From Gymnothorax reevesii (Eukaryota; Chordata; Actinopteri; Anguilliformes; Muraenidae), in NCBI GenBank assembly GCA_029721435.1, contig CM056573.1:6005501-6069500 (forward strand): a stretch of 64,000 nucleotides of DNA, given 5' to 3'. Position 1 is the stretch's first letter, and every line of letters starts with the position of its first letter. The position numbers were made by a program, and so were the translations under genes. Shown piece by piece: positions 20,301-29,675 of this stretch. The notes under the pieces are model-generated. The model had not been told where the DNA came from. It was given only the letters and a program-made list of their open reading frames with translations, and did no database searches.

Positions 20301-23063
20301 GTACAAGTGGACCTTCCAGCTGAGTGAGTGCTGTGACATCATCAGTCTGCGACACTAGCAGTGATTGTGTTAGTCCTGAGAGTGCTTGGGGCAACTATAG
20401 TTGTCCAGTAATGCAAGATATCAGAATCAGATGCTGTTGAAAATCTCATGTGGAAACTTGTTTAAAAGAGCTCTCCTGCGGGGAGCTCTTTTAAGCAAGT
20501 TGCCACATGATAGATTTTCAACATCTCAGGATAACTACATTTTTAATTCCTTGAAAATGTATTCAATTCTCCCAGGGATAATGGAGAATGCTGCATTTTT
20601 GTGCCACATGACGATAAGGAAATTGCAGGAAAATTAATGTATGGTGTATAAATAATGTAATGTACAAAGCAGGTAATCTCAGGTGTGTTTTTTTTTTTTG
20701 TTCCCCCATCACAGGTAATGACTCAAATTTGAGAACAGATGCTGTTAAATTGATTGTTGCTGTGTCACTGGTTTGGGCTGAATGCAGCCTCTGTGTTTGG
20801 TTATGAACTTGGTCTTGCTGTAATATTGATAAAAAAAAAAAAAAAACTTTGGTTTTTTGTTCATCCAAGGCAGAAGATTTGGAACATATGCATTCAACTG
20901 GAATAACTGTATTCACTATTATCAGCTCTGAAGAGGTGCTGTAATCCATAAACCTCCCACTCCTTAGAATAAAAACATCCTCATCCCACTCACAGGCCTG
21001 CCCCAAAATCCAAAATTAGCTCAAGCCGGTCTGCATTAATGGCGCCCTTGCAAATGTGCAAGTCACCCATGACATGCACCACCCCCCCCCCCTTACCATG
21101 GCAGACGCTGGATTTCAGACCTGACACTGATGACGTCTCAGGTCATCTGTAGAACTCAGCAGCTGTGTTTTTCCTAAAAACCTTTTAGAAATGTTGATGC
21201 GTTCGACCACAAAAACACTTTAACTGTGCTACTTGACATGCTTGTTTCTGGTTCCTTATTTGAACATTCAAATCAAAGATGCTCTTTTGAGCCAGAGGTG
21301 TTGTTTTTTTTTTTTTTTTTTTTTCCCCGGATTATAAATCAGAAATTGTGGCATACAGAGCTAAATCAATAACAAAGCCTTTCATCCTAAACATATTTCT
21401 GTTTGCAATCTAGAAGTTGCATGTTCTTTGGTTTAAATACAGTAGAACTTGAGAATGGATTAAGTTAAAATTTCCTCAGTATGAGTGGAGACTCTTATTT
21501 AGATGGGTGTGTGACTTAAATTTTAAAATGTGATGTCTGTCAGTGTTCATGGTCTGTAGTTTCAGCTCAAAATCTCTTCTTTTTTTCCTCTTATTCAGCT
21601 GAACTGGACAACATGACAAGCGTGGAGCGCATCGCATTCCTACAGGACAAACTGCAGGAAATCCGAAAATACTACATGTCCCTGAAATCAGAAGTGGCCT
21701 CGATTGACCGCAGGAGAAAAAGACTGAAGAAGAAGGAAAGAGAAGGTGGGTGTGTTCATCATTTTCTTTAAATGTATCTTTCATGCTAATCGGAGCATTT
21801 CCACGGCCACAATGGTACACGGTGGCAAAGCCAAACGGCGGCGTCAGCTTTCTCTTGTCCCTTCATGCTCTGACGCCACCAGCTGGAACACTCAGACTGC
21901 AGCTCACACTTGCCTTACGATTTTCAGGCGACACACTCCTGAACGCAGCAATGTGTGAATTTGATCTTGACCTAGCTAATATATTCACTCCTAGCGGTAA
22001 TGCACCCTGCAGTTCCCTATATTGTTTAACTTAAAGAATAGATGTGCTTTACAGCCAGTCACCTGTGTTATTTTTGCCGGTGGCAGCTAGAAAAGTACGT
22101 AATTTCTATCACTTGGCAGGTGCCTGGAGCCAGCTAGTCATTTCTGTGGGTATTCCTATATACGGCGAGCATTTCGTCGACTTTTCGCTCTCACTAAATG
22201 CAGCTAGTTACGGGGCTTCATGAAAGAATTGCAGCTAACCACTTTGCGGCAGTGTCATGTAAAGCCAGGGCTTCTAAAAATAGTAGAAAAACGTAGCTAT
22301 GCATAGGAAAACAAACAGTGTCTGTAGATTTACTTGCATTACAGATCTCTGTGAAAGTCAGTGTATTAATGGATGTATTGTATCAGGCGTGGGAGGAAGG
22401 CCCGGAGAAATTTGTCGACAAATTAAATAAAAATACTTGTTTGCCATGCTGCGTTTGACTCGTAAGCATTTATGGAAATTTATCTGATCTTATCATTTGC
22501 AATACATTCTGGGATAAGTGGCTAAGCCCACAGTCTTGGACTTTTGCCCTCTTCCCAATTTCCCCAACATATTTTTTTGGGTCTGAAACAATTAGCTGAA
22601 TGGCTCTGTTCCTAGTGTGACCTCTTAATCCAAGACTGGTCCAGACCAAGATTTGGAGAAAACAAATGAGATATTTAACTCCAAAAACAGCAGCACTAAA
22701 AGAAGGTTGGGAAAATAAGTCTGACTGAATTGGAAGAGATTTTGGTTTATACCATTTGTAGACTGAAATATACTGCTTATGTATTTTTCATTATGACCCT
22801 AGCATCTGTATATAGTCTGAATGTACACATTTATATTGTTTGGTCTGAGGAATGTACTGGTTAGAAATGTATTTAAGGAAGTATTTCAGTGTTGATTAGT
22901 ACTTAGGCAGTTTTCTGACCATTATTGTGAGTGACTTTGTCTTTGACCTTTGACCTCAGTGTCCCACACCATGGCTTCCACGTCGTCGGGCTCATCGGAC
23001 ACGGCCATGAGCCCCTCCTCCGCCTCGCCCACCCAGAACACTGTAGCAGTGGAGTGCAGGTGA
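626..23063 (+). CDS. arid4a: ARID4A (AT-rich interactive domain 4A / RBBP1), 3' twelve coding exons
   Basis: Nuclear chromatin regulator; in other vertebrates ARID4A bridges pRB to the SIN3-HDAC complex. Coding exons read: 626-723, 1454-1733, 2351-2667, 12924-13109, 13566-13650, 14494-14698, 15767-15829, 16359-17549, 19008-19109, 20135-20323, 21599-21745, 22960-23063 (stop 23061-23063). Phases agree at every junction, giving about 988 residues. Visible parts in order: the C-terminal half of the ARID domain ([14 protein letters not shown]...[10 protein letters not shown]), acidic Glu/Lys-rich linkers, the chromo-barrel ([31 protein letters not shown]), an LxCxE pRB-binding motif (LMCHE, 17171-17185) before [17 protein letters not shown], a His-rich tract, and the conserved C-terminal helix ([20 protein letters not shown]) ending AVECR. 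The N-terminus (Tudor, PWWP-like, start of ARID) lies upstream of the window. ARID4B is the close paralogue. The timm9 and talpid3 neighbours and the LxCxE motif favour ARID4A. Confidence 0.93.
1454..1733 (+). CDS. arid4a: arid4a coding exon b (end of ARID plus acidic linker)
   Basis: Acceptor CTGCAG ends at 1453; donor GTGAGT at 1734. Starts [16 protein letters not shown], the end of the ARID domain, then becomes Pro/Glu-rich with an uninterrupted Glu run near 1650-1670. Confidence 0.92.
2285..2350 (+). repeat. CT/CCCT microsatellite forming the polypyrimidine tract
   Basis: Nearly pure (CT)n then (CCCT)n running directly into the CAG acceptor of the exon at 2351. Confidence 0.9.
2351..2667 (+). 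CDS. arid4a: arid4a coding exon c (charged linker)
   Basis: Acceptor CCTCAG ends at 2350 after a very long CT tract. The donor is read as GTACGT at 2668, because only this leaves the two bases that join in frame to the exon at 12924 (MARIQ-DEREE). Composition is Glu/Lys/Arg/Gly-rich and low complexity, typical of this linker. Confidence 0.82.
2801..2940. mobile_element. Palindromic MITE-like repeat, copy 1
   Basis: The two halves pair almost end to end: CACGCCGGACGCGAAACG at the left mirrors GCGTCCGGTGTGAAGGCAG at the right, with GATTACATTCAAAG and its complement inside. Related copies lie at 54589-54726 and, as one end only, at 32402-32432. The superfamily is not clear to me. Confidence 0.7.
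3158..3173 (+). promoter_or_regulatory. CTCF-like motif in arid4a intron
   Basis: CCACCAGGTGGCGCTA fits the published vertebrate CTCF core. Motif match only; binding is not shown. Confidence 0.45.
3696..3711 (+). promoter_or_regulatory. CTCF-like motif in 5' LTR
   Basis: CCACTAGATGGCAGTG matches the core CCASYAGRKGGCRS at every position. The same motif is at 9193-9208 in the other LTR. Function is inferred from the motif only. Confidence 0.45.
3834..3840 (+). promoter_or_regulatory. LTR TATA box
   Basis: TATATAAGG preceded by a GGGTGGGGTCTG GC-box-like stretch; the matching copy is at 9331-9337. Probable transcription start lies about 25-30 bases downstream. Confidence 0.6.
4178..4198 (+). 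promoter_or_regulatory. Primer-binding site, tRNA-Pro-like but interrupted
   Basis: TGGGGGCTC and GTCCGGGAT, the two halves of a classical proline-tRNA primer site, are both present but separated by AAG. It begins four bases after the LTR end. Confidence 0.6.
4291..9042 (+). pseudogene. Retrotransposon gag-pol polyprotein (Gmr1 order) with two in-frame stops
   Basis: One frame without frameshift runs from ATG 4291 (an in-frame ATG also lies at 4258) to TGA 9040-9042, broken by TAG 8074-8076 and TAA 8926-8928. Residues counted from 4258: Lys/Glu-rich coiled coil about 80-165; gag/capsid region about 165-340; CCHC zinc knuckle 394-407; aspartic protease RDTGAS at 485-490; integrase HHCC about 740-780; integrase core D811, D870, E906 (35 residues between the last two); a GPY/F-type segment (ARFHGPYEI) about 1045; then RT with [20 protein letters not shown] (8237-8248) and [13 protein letters not shown]; then RNase H ([22 protein letters not shown]) and the tail [12 protein letters not shown]. 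The first stop falls inside an RT core motif, so this copy cannot make full RT. Confidence 0.92.
9166..9175 (+). promoter_or_regulatory. Polypurine tract
   Basis: GGAATGGAGG directly precedes the 3' LTR, where the plus-strand primer of an LTR element is expected. Confidence 0.7.
9176..9671 (+). repeat. 3' LTR
   Basis: Same 496 bases as the 5' LTR as far as I can compare. TATA box at 9331-9337, CTCF-like motif at 9193-9208, ATTAAA at 9581-9586. Followed by TTGT, matching the 5' flank. Confidence 0.92.
9800..10070 (+). repeat. Dispersed fish repeat
   Basis: TATGCCCCTGCC...GGCTGGGGGCATTTAAG followed by CAGTGTCCGTCTGTACGTCC resembles a very common teleost interspersed repeat. Degenerate, with no coding part seen. 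Confidence 0.45.
10071..12530. other. arid4a intron sequence without recognised genes
   Basis: AT-rich with T runs at about 10086 and 11250. At 11690-11770 there is a stretch like the reverse complement of a hAT-type end (GATCGGGCACTAATCAC) that resembles 16085-16215. I see no exon with splice phases that would fit. Confidence 0.4.
12535..12800 (+). repeat. tRNA-derived SINE-like repeat
   Basis: GGTGGCGCAGTGGTTAAATG at 12545 looks like a tRNA A-box region; a weak B-box-like GGATCGAAAGGTCC follows. Downstream, CGGCCTGACATCCCATCCAG resembles the body of fish SINEs. It lies just upstream of the exon at 12924. Confidence 0.5.
12924..13109 (+). CDS. arid4a: arid4a coding exon d (chromo-barrel, first part)
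   Basis: Acceptor CCCCACAG ends at 12923; donor GTGAGA at 13110. Encodes [20 protein letters not shown] and [13 protein letters not shown], the methyl-lysine-binding chromo-barrel strands. Confidence 0.93.
13566..13650 (+). CDS. arid4a: arid4a coding exon e (chromo-barrel, end)
   Basis: Acceptor TTACAG ends at 13565; donor GTAAGG at 13651. Encodes [18 protein letters not shown] followed by a Lys-rich tail (KRKPKKKGK). Confidence 0.93.
13774..13957. mobile_element. piggyBac-like palindromic MITE, copy A (degenerate)
   Basis: Shares with 20375-20582 and 43556-43762 the arm AGCTGTTGAAGACCTATCATGTG and its complement, and ends in GAGGGTTAA. Lies in an arid4a intron. Confidence 0.6.
14494..14698 (+). 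CDS. arid4a: arid4a coding exon f
   Basis: Acceptor CCGACAG ends at 14493; donor GTAAGG at 14699 runs straight into a run of about 16 G. Encodes a highly charged segment then a basic Pro/Ser-rich one ([20 protein letters not shown]). Confidence 0.88.
15767..15829 (+). CDS. arid4a: arid4a coding exon g (short, Arg-rich)
   Basis: Acceptor CCATAG ends at 15766; donor GTCAGT at 15830. Encodes [20 protein letters not shown], with 1-nt phases on both sides that fit the neighbouring exons. Confidence 0.85.
15838..16358. other. arid4a intron with hAT-like remnant
   Basis: 16085-16215 (AGTGCCTGACCGATATAGAG, GGCCAATACCGATTTTAG) resembles the ends of degenerate hAT-type repeats common in fish. The rest shows nothing I recognise. 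Confidence 0.35.
16359..17549 (+). CDS. arid4a: arid4a large coding exon h with LxCxE motif
   Basis: Acceptor GCTCTAG ends at 16358; donor GTGGGT at 17550. The 1,191-bp exon holds a long Glu/Pro-rich region, then [18 protein letters not shown] (LxCxE pRB-binding motif at 17171-17185), a His-rich stretch at about 17281-17350, and a Ser-rich end ([16 protein letters not shown]). Strongly GC-rich with many CpG, unlike the AT-rich introns. Confidence 0.92.
17550..19007. other. arid4a intron, repeat-derived
   Basis: No coding signal. Contains the interspersed repeat at 18620-18840 and AGCT-rich text (CTAGCTAGCTACAGAGC at about 18478). Confidence 0.5.
18620..18840 (+). repeat. Unclassified interspersed repeat, copy 1
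   Basis: Shares an ordered series of blocks with 50990-51260 (same strand) and 31640-31750 (opposite strand): CATACATACTCTGT, GAAGCTACATCACA, CATCAAATGGAAAATA, CTTAGGATCTCC. Confidence 0.6.
19008..19109 (+). CDS. arid4a: arid4a coding exon i (basic, Ser/Lys-rich)
   Basis: Acceptor TCCGCAG ends at 19007; donor GTGAGT at 19110. Encodes [20 protein letters not shown] and on; looks like a nuclear localisation segment. Confidence 0.88.
19765..19884 (-). mobile_element. Tc1/mariner end fragment
   Basis: Ends CCAACTTTGGAATTGGGGTTG followed by TA, the reverse complement of the CAACCCCAATTCC terminus of the Tc1-like element at 40729. GCATTCTGTTTTTATTGAC inside also resembles that family. Only an end is left. 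Confidence 0.6.
20135..20323 (+). CDS. arid4a: arid4a coding exon j
   Basis: Acceptor CCCTAG after a C-rich tract ends at 20134; donor GTGAGT at 20324. Encodes [20 protein letters not shown] through [11 protein letters not shown], a segment conserved at the C-terminus of the ARID4 family. Confidence 0.9.
20375..20582. mobile_element. piggyBac-like palindromic MITE, copy B
   Basis: Long inverted arms: GATGCTGTTGAAAATCTCAT and its complement ATAGATTTTCAACATC flank a perfect inner hairpin, AAAAGAGCTC / GAGCTCTTTT. Same family as 13774 and 43556. Confidence 0.7.
20583..21598. other. arid4a intron, no gene seen
   Basis: AT-rich with homopolymer runs: T at 20687, A at 20830, C at 21081, T at 21303. 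No exon or element recognised. Confidence 0.5.
21599..21745 (+). CDS. arid4a: arid4a coding exon k (C-terminal coiled helix)
   Basis: Acceptor TTATTCAG ends at 21598; donor GTGGGT at 21746. Encodes [20 protein letters not shown] then [20 protein letters not shown], a long charged helix diagnostic of ARID4 proteins. Confidence 0.94.
21746..22959. other. arid4a last intron, no gene seen
   Basis: AT-rich intron sequence. I found no supported repeat or exon in it. Confidence 0.5.
22960..23063 (+). CDS. arid4a: arid4a terminal coding exon l
   Basis: Acceptor GACCTCAG ends at 22959. Encodes [20 protein letters not shown] and ends TVAVECR followed by TGA at 23061-23063, the conserved family C-terminus. 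Confidence 0.94.
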
Positions 23064-24885
23064 TGGTGGGCGATCCCTTCTCCGCCTCTCTCTGCCTTCC
23101 CAGCATCCCGCTGCCTCTGTCGAGACGTGTACTGAACCCAACAAGCCAGAGCAAGCGGCCAAAAGCACTCAACTGCCTCCTCTTCCTCCCCGACCTTCCC
23201 GTCTCACAATCCCATTTACCACACGGCCCCCTCCACTTCCTGTACAGTGATCCTGACTCTTCCTTCTTCCCTTCCATTCATGACATCAGGAAGCTGAATG
23301 TAAGTTGAATGTAAGTGGGGGGGCGGGGGATGATTTTAGTTGGTCCAAAAATGCAACCTTGAATACTCCATCCTATTGCAGATCGAAGCACTTTTTCCCC
23401 ACTTTCCTCTTATAAAATCAGACTCCCCTTTAGGTTCCTGCGCTGGAACTGCTTTGGATGCAGTATTGTATGTTTGTTTGTTTTCTGTCAACAGAATACG
23501 GCTAACACCAGGCAACGTGTGTAGGAAGGGTCCCTGTTGCGGTAATGGTCACTGTTAACCAGCTGGACATAGTTTGTGAGAAGTCTGTTGTGTTCGCTTG
23601 CTCACTCCATCAGAACTGCCAAAGTACACGTTACAGCAGTGTGTCCTCTTGAAAAAGCGGGACAAATTCAGTTGCGAATGGGAATGTAGTTTACTGAAAA
23701 CTGCAGCTGTCGTCTTCCACTCTTGTATTTGAGCACAGATTATTATGCGAATTATGCAAAGCCGTTTTTTTTTTTCTTTTTTTTCTGTTGTCTTTTACTA
23801 AGAAAAAAAGCAGGAATGTTTACGGTGGAACAGAGGAAAAGGAGTTTTCAGTGGACTAAATTCCTTTGCAAGTGTATTTTGTCTTTTTATATGTAATTGC
23901 AGAGTTTTTATTTTATTATGGAAATTTCAAAAAAGAAGGTATATATCACAACCGTGAAGTTATTTAATTAAAGATTTCTAGATATGAAATTTTGTGTAAA
24001 ATAAAGGTATTATCTTGCAACTTGTTAAATATATTTATTCAGACAGTGGACAAAAACATTTTTATGTATTTTTTACAATATAAATAAAACTGATTGGAAC
24101 CTTCCATGTTGAGTTTGGACAGAGAGGGAAACGAGATTGGGAGAATGTTGCGGGCTGACCCAAACGCAAACTTTGACAACTGTGTTGTGCATTGACTTGT
24201 TTTTCCTTTTCAATCTTCGGGCCCAATTTCTTTTTCATTTTAATATAGAATATGTAAAGTGCAGCTGATTGTGGTTGCATTCAAAAAATGTTTTTCCTGC
24301 TTGTATTGAGGTTGCCTGGTACCACAATTTGTTTAATTTTATGTTTATTATATTTTATTTCAATTTGGCCTATTTCAATAAAAGTATTGCTTCAGGATGT
24401 TTTGTCAAGCCCAGGGGATTCTCTATCCATTTCCTTTGTACATAGATCTTTCAAAACCATGTATTTGAAAAATACATTTTACAAAATCTGTAAGAAAAAA
24501 AGGAAAAAAAAAAAAGATTTAGGATTTTTTTTTTTTTTAAAGAAATGCGTCTTTGTATACATCTTTGTATATTTTCTTTTCCTGATGTTATGTTGTTAAA
24601 CTTAAGTGCACATTCATAGACTGCACATCATTAATTAATTTTAGTTTCCAGCAAGTCTGAACCAGACTGTAGTGTGAAGTAGAACCGCTCAACGCATTGC
24701 ACATTTTTATGCTTTGTAAACTTCTTATTTCATCAAAATTGTGAAGACTTCCTTACAATGAGAATTTATCTACAGATTCCAGGATGAAGGAAAAAAGATA
24801 TTAATTTCCTAAACAAAGCCATTGTATCTTTGTAAAATATGCGGAGTTCCCTTCATTTCTAATAAAGTTTTTCAAGTATAAAGTT
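23064..24885 (+). other. arid4a: arid4a 3' untranslated region
   Basis: No gene-like reading frame after the stop. AT-rich with several AATAAA-type hexamers (about 24000, 24083, 24377, 24861). The last one has a GT-rich downstream element, so I place the main end near 24.88 kb. Shorter 3' ends at the earlier signals are possible. The end is inferred. Confidence 0.6.
24861..24866 (+). promoter_or_regulatory. Polyadenylation signal of arid4a
   Basis: AATAAA followed about 25-35 bases later by a T/GT-rich stretch. It is the most distal signal before the repeats of the intergenic region begin. Confidence 0.55.
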
Positions 24886-24962
24886 TCTCCGTTGTGGCTT
24901 TTAGAATGGATTTGAGCAGATGCTTCATCTTACCAGGGGCACCTTTGAACTGTGCCAATAGA

Positions 24963-25184
24963 GGGTGCGTTCGAGCGCATCTGCAAGTAAGCCGGCAGCG
25001 CTAGATTCCCGAAAAATTACACGAGAATCTTGCCGAAGTTGCACGATAAGCCCTCCAAACCCTGTGATGGCTGCAGCTATCGTGGGGTTTGGATGGCTTA
25101 TTGCGCAACTTCAGCAAGATTCTCGCATAATTTTTTGGGAATCTCACACAGCCGGCTTACTTGCAGATGCGCTCAAACGAACCC
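24963..25184. mobile_element. 222-bp palindromic MITE
   Basis: About 100-bp arms read GGGTGCGTTCGAGCGCATCT and, reversed, GGGTTCGTTTGAGCGCATCT, continuing through GCAAGTAAGCCGGC and GCGAGAATCTTGC / ACGAGAATCTTGC to the centre. No coding capacity. Sits just after the arid4a polyadenylation signal. Confidence 0.75.
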
Positions 25185-27480
25185 AGAATACTAAAATGAT
25201 GACGTCACGCTGGTGTCGGAGGTAAAATTTCCCATTCATTTTACCCTTGGACTGTTTTTTCAGTTCACTTTTGAATCACTTCCCATTGTTTTCAAGCATC
25301 CATATTTTTCGAGATTTTGCATTATTTTCCCGACTAAAAACAAATATTATTTTTCTTGACCGGAATCCGCTATATTTCAAATCATTTTAATTTTTTGTCA
25401 CCATGCTAATCCTCTTTTTAGTCTAAAAACTACACATCCCATGATCCTCCTGATTCCCAGGCTGAATGAGTTCAGATACGCGTTTTATACAGTCAGTGGT
25501 TAGAAGTCACCTGTCTCAAATTTTCCAGCACCTCGCCATCGCAATTTACTTGCTGATTTAGTTAGCCACTGTACATTCTACTTGGTTACGCTTTCCTTGC
25601 TAGATATCAAGTTTTACAATTGGCGCCAATTTACTTTAATAGCCAGGCATCTTTGGCCAATGTTTGTTTGCTTAAAAACTTGGCAATGTTAGTCAGCGAA
25701 CGGGCTTATCAGCCTTGTCAAAGCATAACTGACAGTAAACTCGCTGTCAGCGGGCTAACTTAGCCAGCGAGCTAGTTTATCGACTTTGGTACTTGTCCAA
25801 CTTTATATTTGGCGCATTTAGTCAAATGCCAGCTTGTGAAATGCTGCAGCTCAACGCTAGCTAAGTAGCCAAATAATGGCTCTTCAGTGCATTATTTATT
25901 GAATAATCATACTAGCTAGCTTGCTAAATAAAAGTAAGTGACGGTACCATTTACTGTTTCTATCAGTTTAGCTATGTGCACAAGATGTAATAAGCTCACT
26001 AGCTGGCTAGCTTGGTGGTTTGCTAGCGTAGCTTAATGCCTGCTAGCTTAATGGCGAAATAACTATTCATTGTGATCCTTTAATTGCTAGGTATGTAGCT
26101 AGCTAATAGTAGCCCGCTATGTGGGAAAGGGTGCACTGACATATGGCAATGTAGGGCACTAATTGGCTACCATCGTGGTACGTTATGAACATTGGCTGAA
26201 ACTGAGGTCCCTCATTGGCTTGGAACAAATCACAGGGTACTCGCCCACTTGTGCAGCGGATATTTAGTTCGGAGAAGTGGACTACAAACTGGACTACAAG
26301 TGCAAAAGCATATCATTTTTGGCAAACTACGAATTTGATGTGAGCATTTGAATCTGTATATCCTGTAGGCTAATCTCGGAGCGAGGTGGCTCTGAGAATT
26401 CATACAAGTTCGAACAATGCCAGAAAGTTTCCAAACCCTATTATAAACCCAAACCCCATTCCCATAGCGATTTTACTTCCGACCCCAGAAGCTAAGTAGC
26501 GGTGATGTCATCAATTTAGTTCTCTATTGGTTGTTGCAGAGTTGCAAGATCTTATCATTACTTGGTACCACGCGGTCGCGCCTTGTTCACACAAACAAAA
26601 AATTGCCACATGCTTGATGTGTTGCGTAAAAGTACTATTTTACTTAAATGCAATCATGATTGTGACTCTGGCTGTCCAGCATAGGGATGGGTTGACTCCG
26701 ATATTGAGAATAAGATTACAGGAAAAAAAAAGTTAATTCATGAAGCAGCAAGTAAGGATTATTAGTAGCCAAGGCAAAAATGGCCATGAAGACAGGCCCT
26801 GTGCTTTCGGTTTACTTTGAAAATCAATATTCGTTGTGGAAACGTCCTCTCAACTGACCTCATTATTGTACTATTACTGAGTTTAGCTGTAGAAACCTTC
26901 AGTTTCTGGTAAATGCTACGGTACTACTGGGATTCTGTGATCTAGCCATCTTAATAATGGATTGGGCCATACCGGATGCGGGCAAGTATGGAGTTACTGT
27001 TCGCGTTGTCGTGGTATAAGGTCTTCACACCTGCCGCCTAAGACGGAATGATTTGCTGACACCAGATTTGTAACGCAAATACAAATATTGACCTCAGTGA
27101 TTCGAACTCGAAAGAAGCATGTACTTGTACATAGTTGGTTAGGTTAAGTTTGGTGTCGGTGCAGAGTGTTTTAGACCAACACCTCTCTTACGATCTGACT
27201 TTACCTCACTGCTGGTGTTGGGTGCTACTGTTTGTGTCAGCACGATGTGAAAATGAGTGCTGATGCTAAAATTCATGCTAATATCACGTTTGGCGATATG
27301 CTCTTAACCAGAGGAGTCGATCAAATTTTGTAATATCAACAAAATGATAGAATACTATATCAGAGGTAATTCTTCTCTGAATTTGAAAGGAATTTTGAAT
27401 GTTGAAAATTTGATCCTTTCTGTTCATGAGGACAACGTATTATGCAACTTATTTGCGTTTTTTGTTTGTTAACGCTAACC
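25185..27480. other. Intergenic, AT- and AGCT-rich, no gene seen
   Basis: Many GCTAGCTAGC-type words between 25740 and 26110 and short unclear repeat remnants. No gene-like reading frame. Confidence 0.45.
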
Positions 27481-27485
27481 TCTAG

Positions 27486-27730
27486 AGCAGGGGTTCCCAA
27501 ACTTTTCCAAATCAGGGCCCACTTGAAAATCTAAAAAATGTCTGCGGCCCACCTTTGTCCTATAAACAGTACATAGACGAAATTATGCATTCTCAGAACA
27601 CAGCAACAATAATTGTTGTTGTTGTTAAGAAAATAAAATAAATAAAAAATTTTATTTTTTATTTATTATTATTATTATTATAAAGATTCAGGATTGAAAT
27701 GAAAGCAGGGGGATAAAGGAAGCCCAAACT
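27486..27730 (+). mobile_element. hAT-like repeat remnant
   Basis: Starts with AGGGGTTCCCAAACTTTTCC, which looks like a hAT/Charlie-type terminus, followed by CAGGGCCCACTTGAAAATC. An ATT/TTA simple repeat at about 27640-27680 interrupts it; the right end is not found. Confidence 0.45.
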
Positions 27731-28044
27731 TAATCTGTGGTGTACACACAAGACAGAATTAATTATCGAACACAGTACGTGCTCCTCCGATTATGACCCC
27801 CGGTCATGATGATCAAAAAGCTACGTTCCGATCATAAACTATATAAGGTTCCTAAAATATTGTGAGGCCAATAACACTCAATAGGTTATTACTTCTAAAT
27901 ATTTCTTAAAATCGTGCAATAAATATTTTACAATAAAAATCATAAAAAATTTTAGGGTGAGATGCACTTAACAAAAGGGAAATGTTTCCAGTTGGGGCAA
28001 CAGAGGAGTTAATCCAAGAATGACTAAGAAGTTACATTCACTGC

Positions 28045-28690
28045 CCAGCCAAAAAAAAAAAAAAAAAAAAGTCACACGCTCTAATATTTTGTTGGGCCAC
28101 CTTTAGCTTTGATTATGGCACACATATTGTTTCCCTAAACTTATACAATTTCATGACATTTTTTTCTGTCCGGATGTGGCATTAATTTTTTGCCAAGATC
28201 TTGTATTGATAATGGGAAGTCAGACCGCTGCGTGAAGTCTTCTCCGGCACATCCCAAAGACTTTCAATGCGGTCGGGGTCTGGAGTCTGGTGGCCAATCC
28301 ACGTGTGAAAACAGTCTCCTGCTCCCTGAACCACACTTTCACAATATCATCCCAATAAATCCTGGCATTGTCATCTTGGAATGTGCCTGTGCCATCAGGG
28401 AACAAAAACGTCTCATGATGGAAAAACTTGGTCATTCAGTACGTTCAGGCAGGCTAATACATCAACCCTTCTGAAACAGTACCATCTCTTCCAACATGGT
28501 TGCTTAAGAAATGAGAGGTTACTCACAGCATCAGTTAGGGTGAAATAACTTTGTTGCCGGCTGCAACATATTAATAACAGTAATTTTCCAATGGACAGCT
28601 CTTACCTATTTGCTAAAGTTCAATCCAGGTGGTGCATTTTGAATTAATTTTTGAATAAACACTCAAGTAGTGGACCAAACAAAAAAAAAA
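28045..28690 (-). pseudogene. Tc1/mariner transposase remnant
   Basis: On the minus strand the text from about 28470 to 28080 encodes pieces of the C-terminal half of a Tc1-like transposase: [19 protein letters not shown] contains the catalytic FQDDNA-type motif, and [14 protein letters not shown] follows. The reading frame is broken. A-runs at 28050 and 28680 flank the fragment. Confidence 0.65.
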
Positions 28691-29233
28691 AACATTGAAA
28701 TATTGTCCAAATCATACACACATTAACAAATTAGTTTGTTGATGCCTTCATTACCTATCAATTCAGTTACAGTTGAATTTATGCAGAGCATATTGCTCAA
28801 TAACAGAAGCTTCAGTAACCTGATATAACTTAAATCAGATCTGAATATGGTCGCGAAGACCATCCAACTAATCACTCCCTCCTCTCTGCATACAAAACCC
28901 TGATGTATTATGGGATACACTTCGCCCTTTACGCCACACTGAAGCAGTAGCACGAGGGTGAACGAAGTGTGTATTATGTGCACCTGAGCTTAGCCACAGT
29001 CAGAAATGGGACAGTCTGTCACAGACACTCAGTGGCGCATGAAATGGCACTTAAAACCACAAGCCTGCAAGTGTAGGTACTGGAACAAAACCAGTGTCAG
29101 CATGAAAAGTAGGAACATCATCATACAGAAACCTGTGTCAGGTTAAGTGGGAAAAACAAAGATATTTCCACAGCAGAAATGTGCGAACAAAAAAATAATC
29201 TCCAACAACGACACCTTAATTACACAATCCTAG

Positions 29234-29239
29234 TTTAAT
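29234..29239 (-). promoter_or_regulatory. Possible timm9 polyadenylation signal
   Basis: TTTAAT on the plus strand reads ATTAAA on the minus strand, about 300 bases after the timm9 stop. It is the best candidate I found and is weak. Confidence 0.35.
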
Positions 29240-29540
29240 ATTTTAAATACTTTCAGAAGTACAAAAGGAAGTGAATGTGGTCCACTCAAATAAGCAGTGC
29301 AACTTCTGCCTGCAACAGGATACAGCTTGATGTTTTCTACCCAGCTGCCGAGGGGACCTCTGCCCACTAGGGGCAGTGCATCTGTTAGCATCGCCTCCCC
29401 TTTCACTGCGGGCCAGGGGTCCTGAGGTAGGTTCGCTCCCCCTCCCCATCCCGTTCAGGTGAAGTCTGTACGTTTGTACGGGGAGCAGTGTCATGTCCGA
29501 CCGAAGGCGTGCCTCAAGACACAGACGGCAGTCCTGTTCC

Positions 29541-29675
29541 CTAGCGAGGCTGTCCCAGTAAACCAGCCTTGGCAGCTAGCGCTTCGTTCTGCTGTATATG
29601 ATACTCCTGAAAGCGCATGGAGATCCGCTGGGTCATCTTTAGGTACTTCTGTAGACAGCTTTCTGAACAGGTAAC
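29541..29675 (-). CDS. timm9: timm9 coding exon 3
   Basis: Acceptor TTCTCTAG on the minus strand precedes VTCSESC. Contains the second CX3C and the C-terminal helix ([17 protein letters not shown]). Confidence 0.95.
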   Translation of the reverse strand, partial: VTCSESCLQKYLKMTQRISMRFQEYHIQQNEALAAKAGLLGQPR

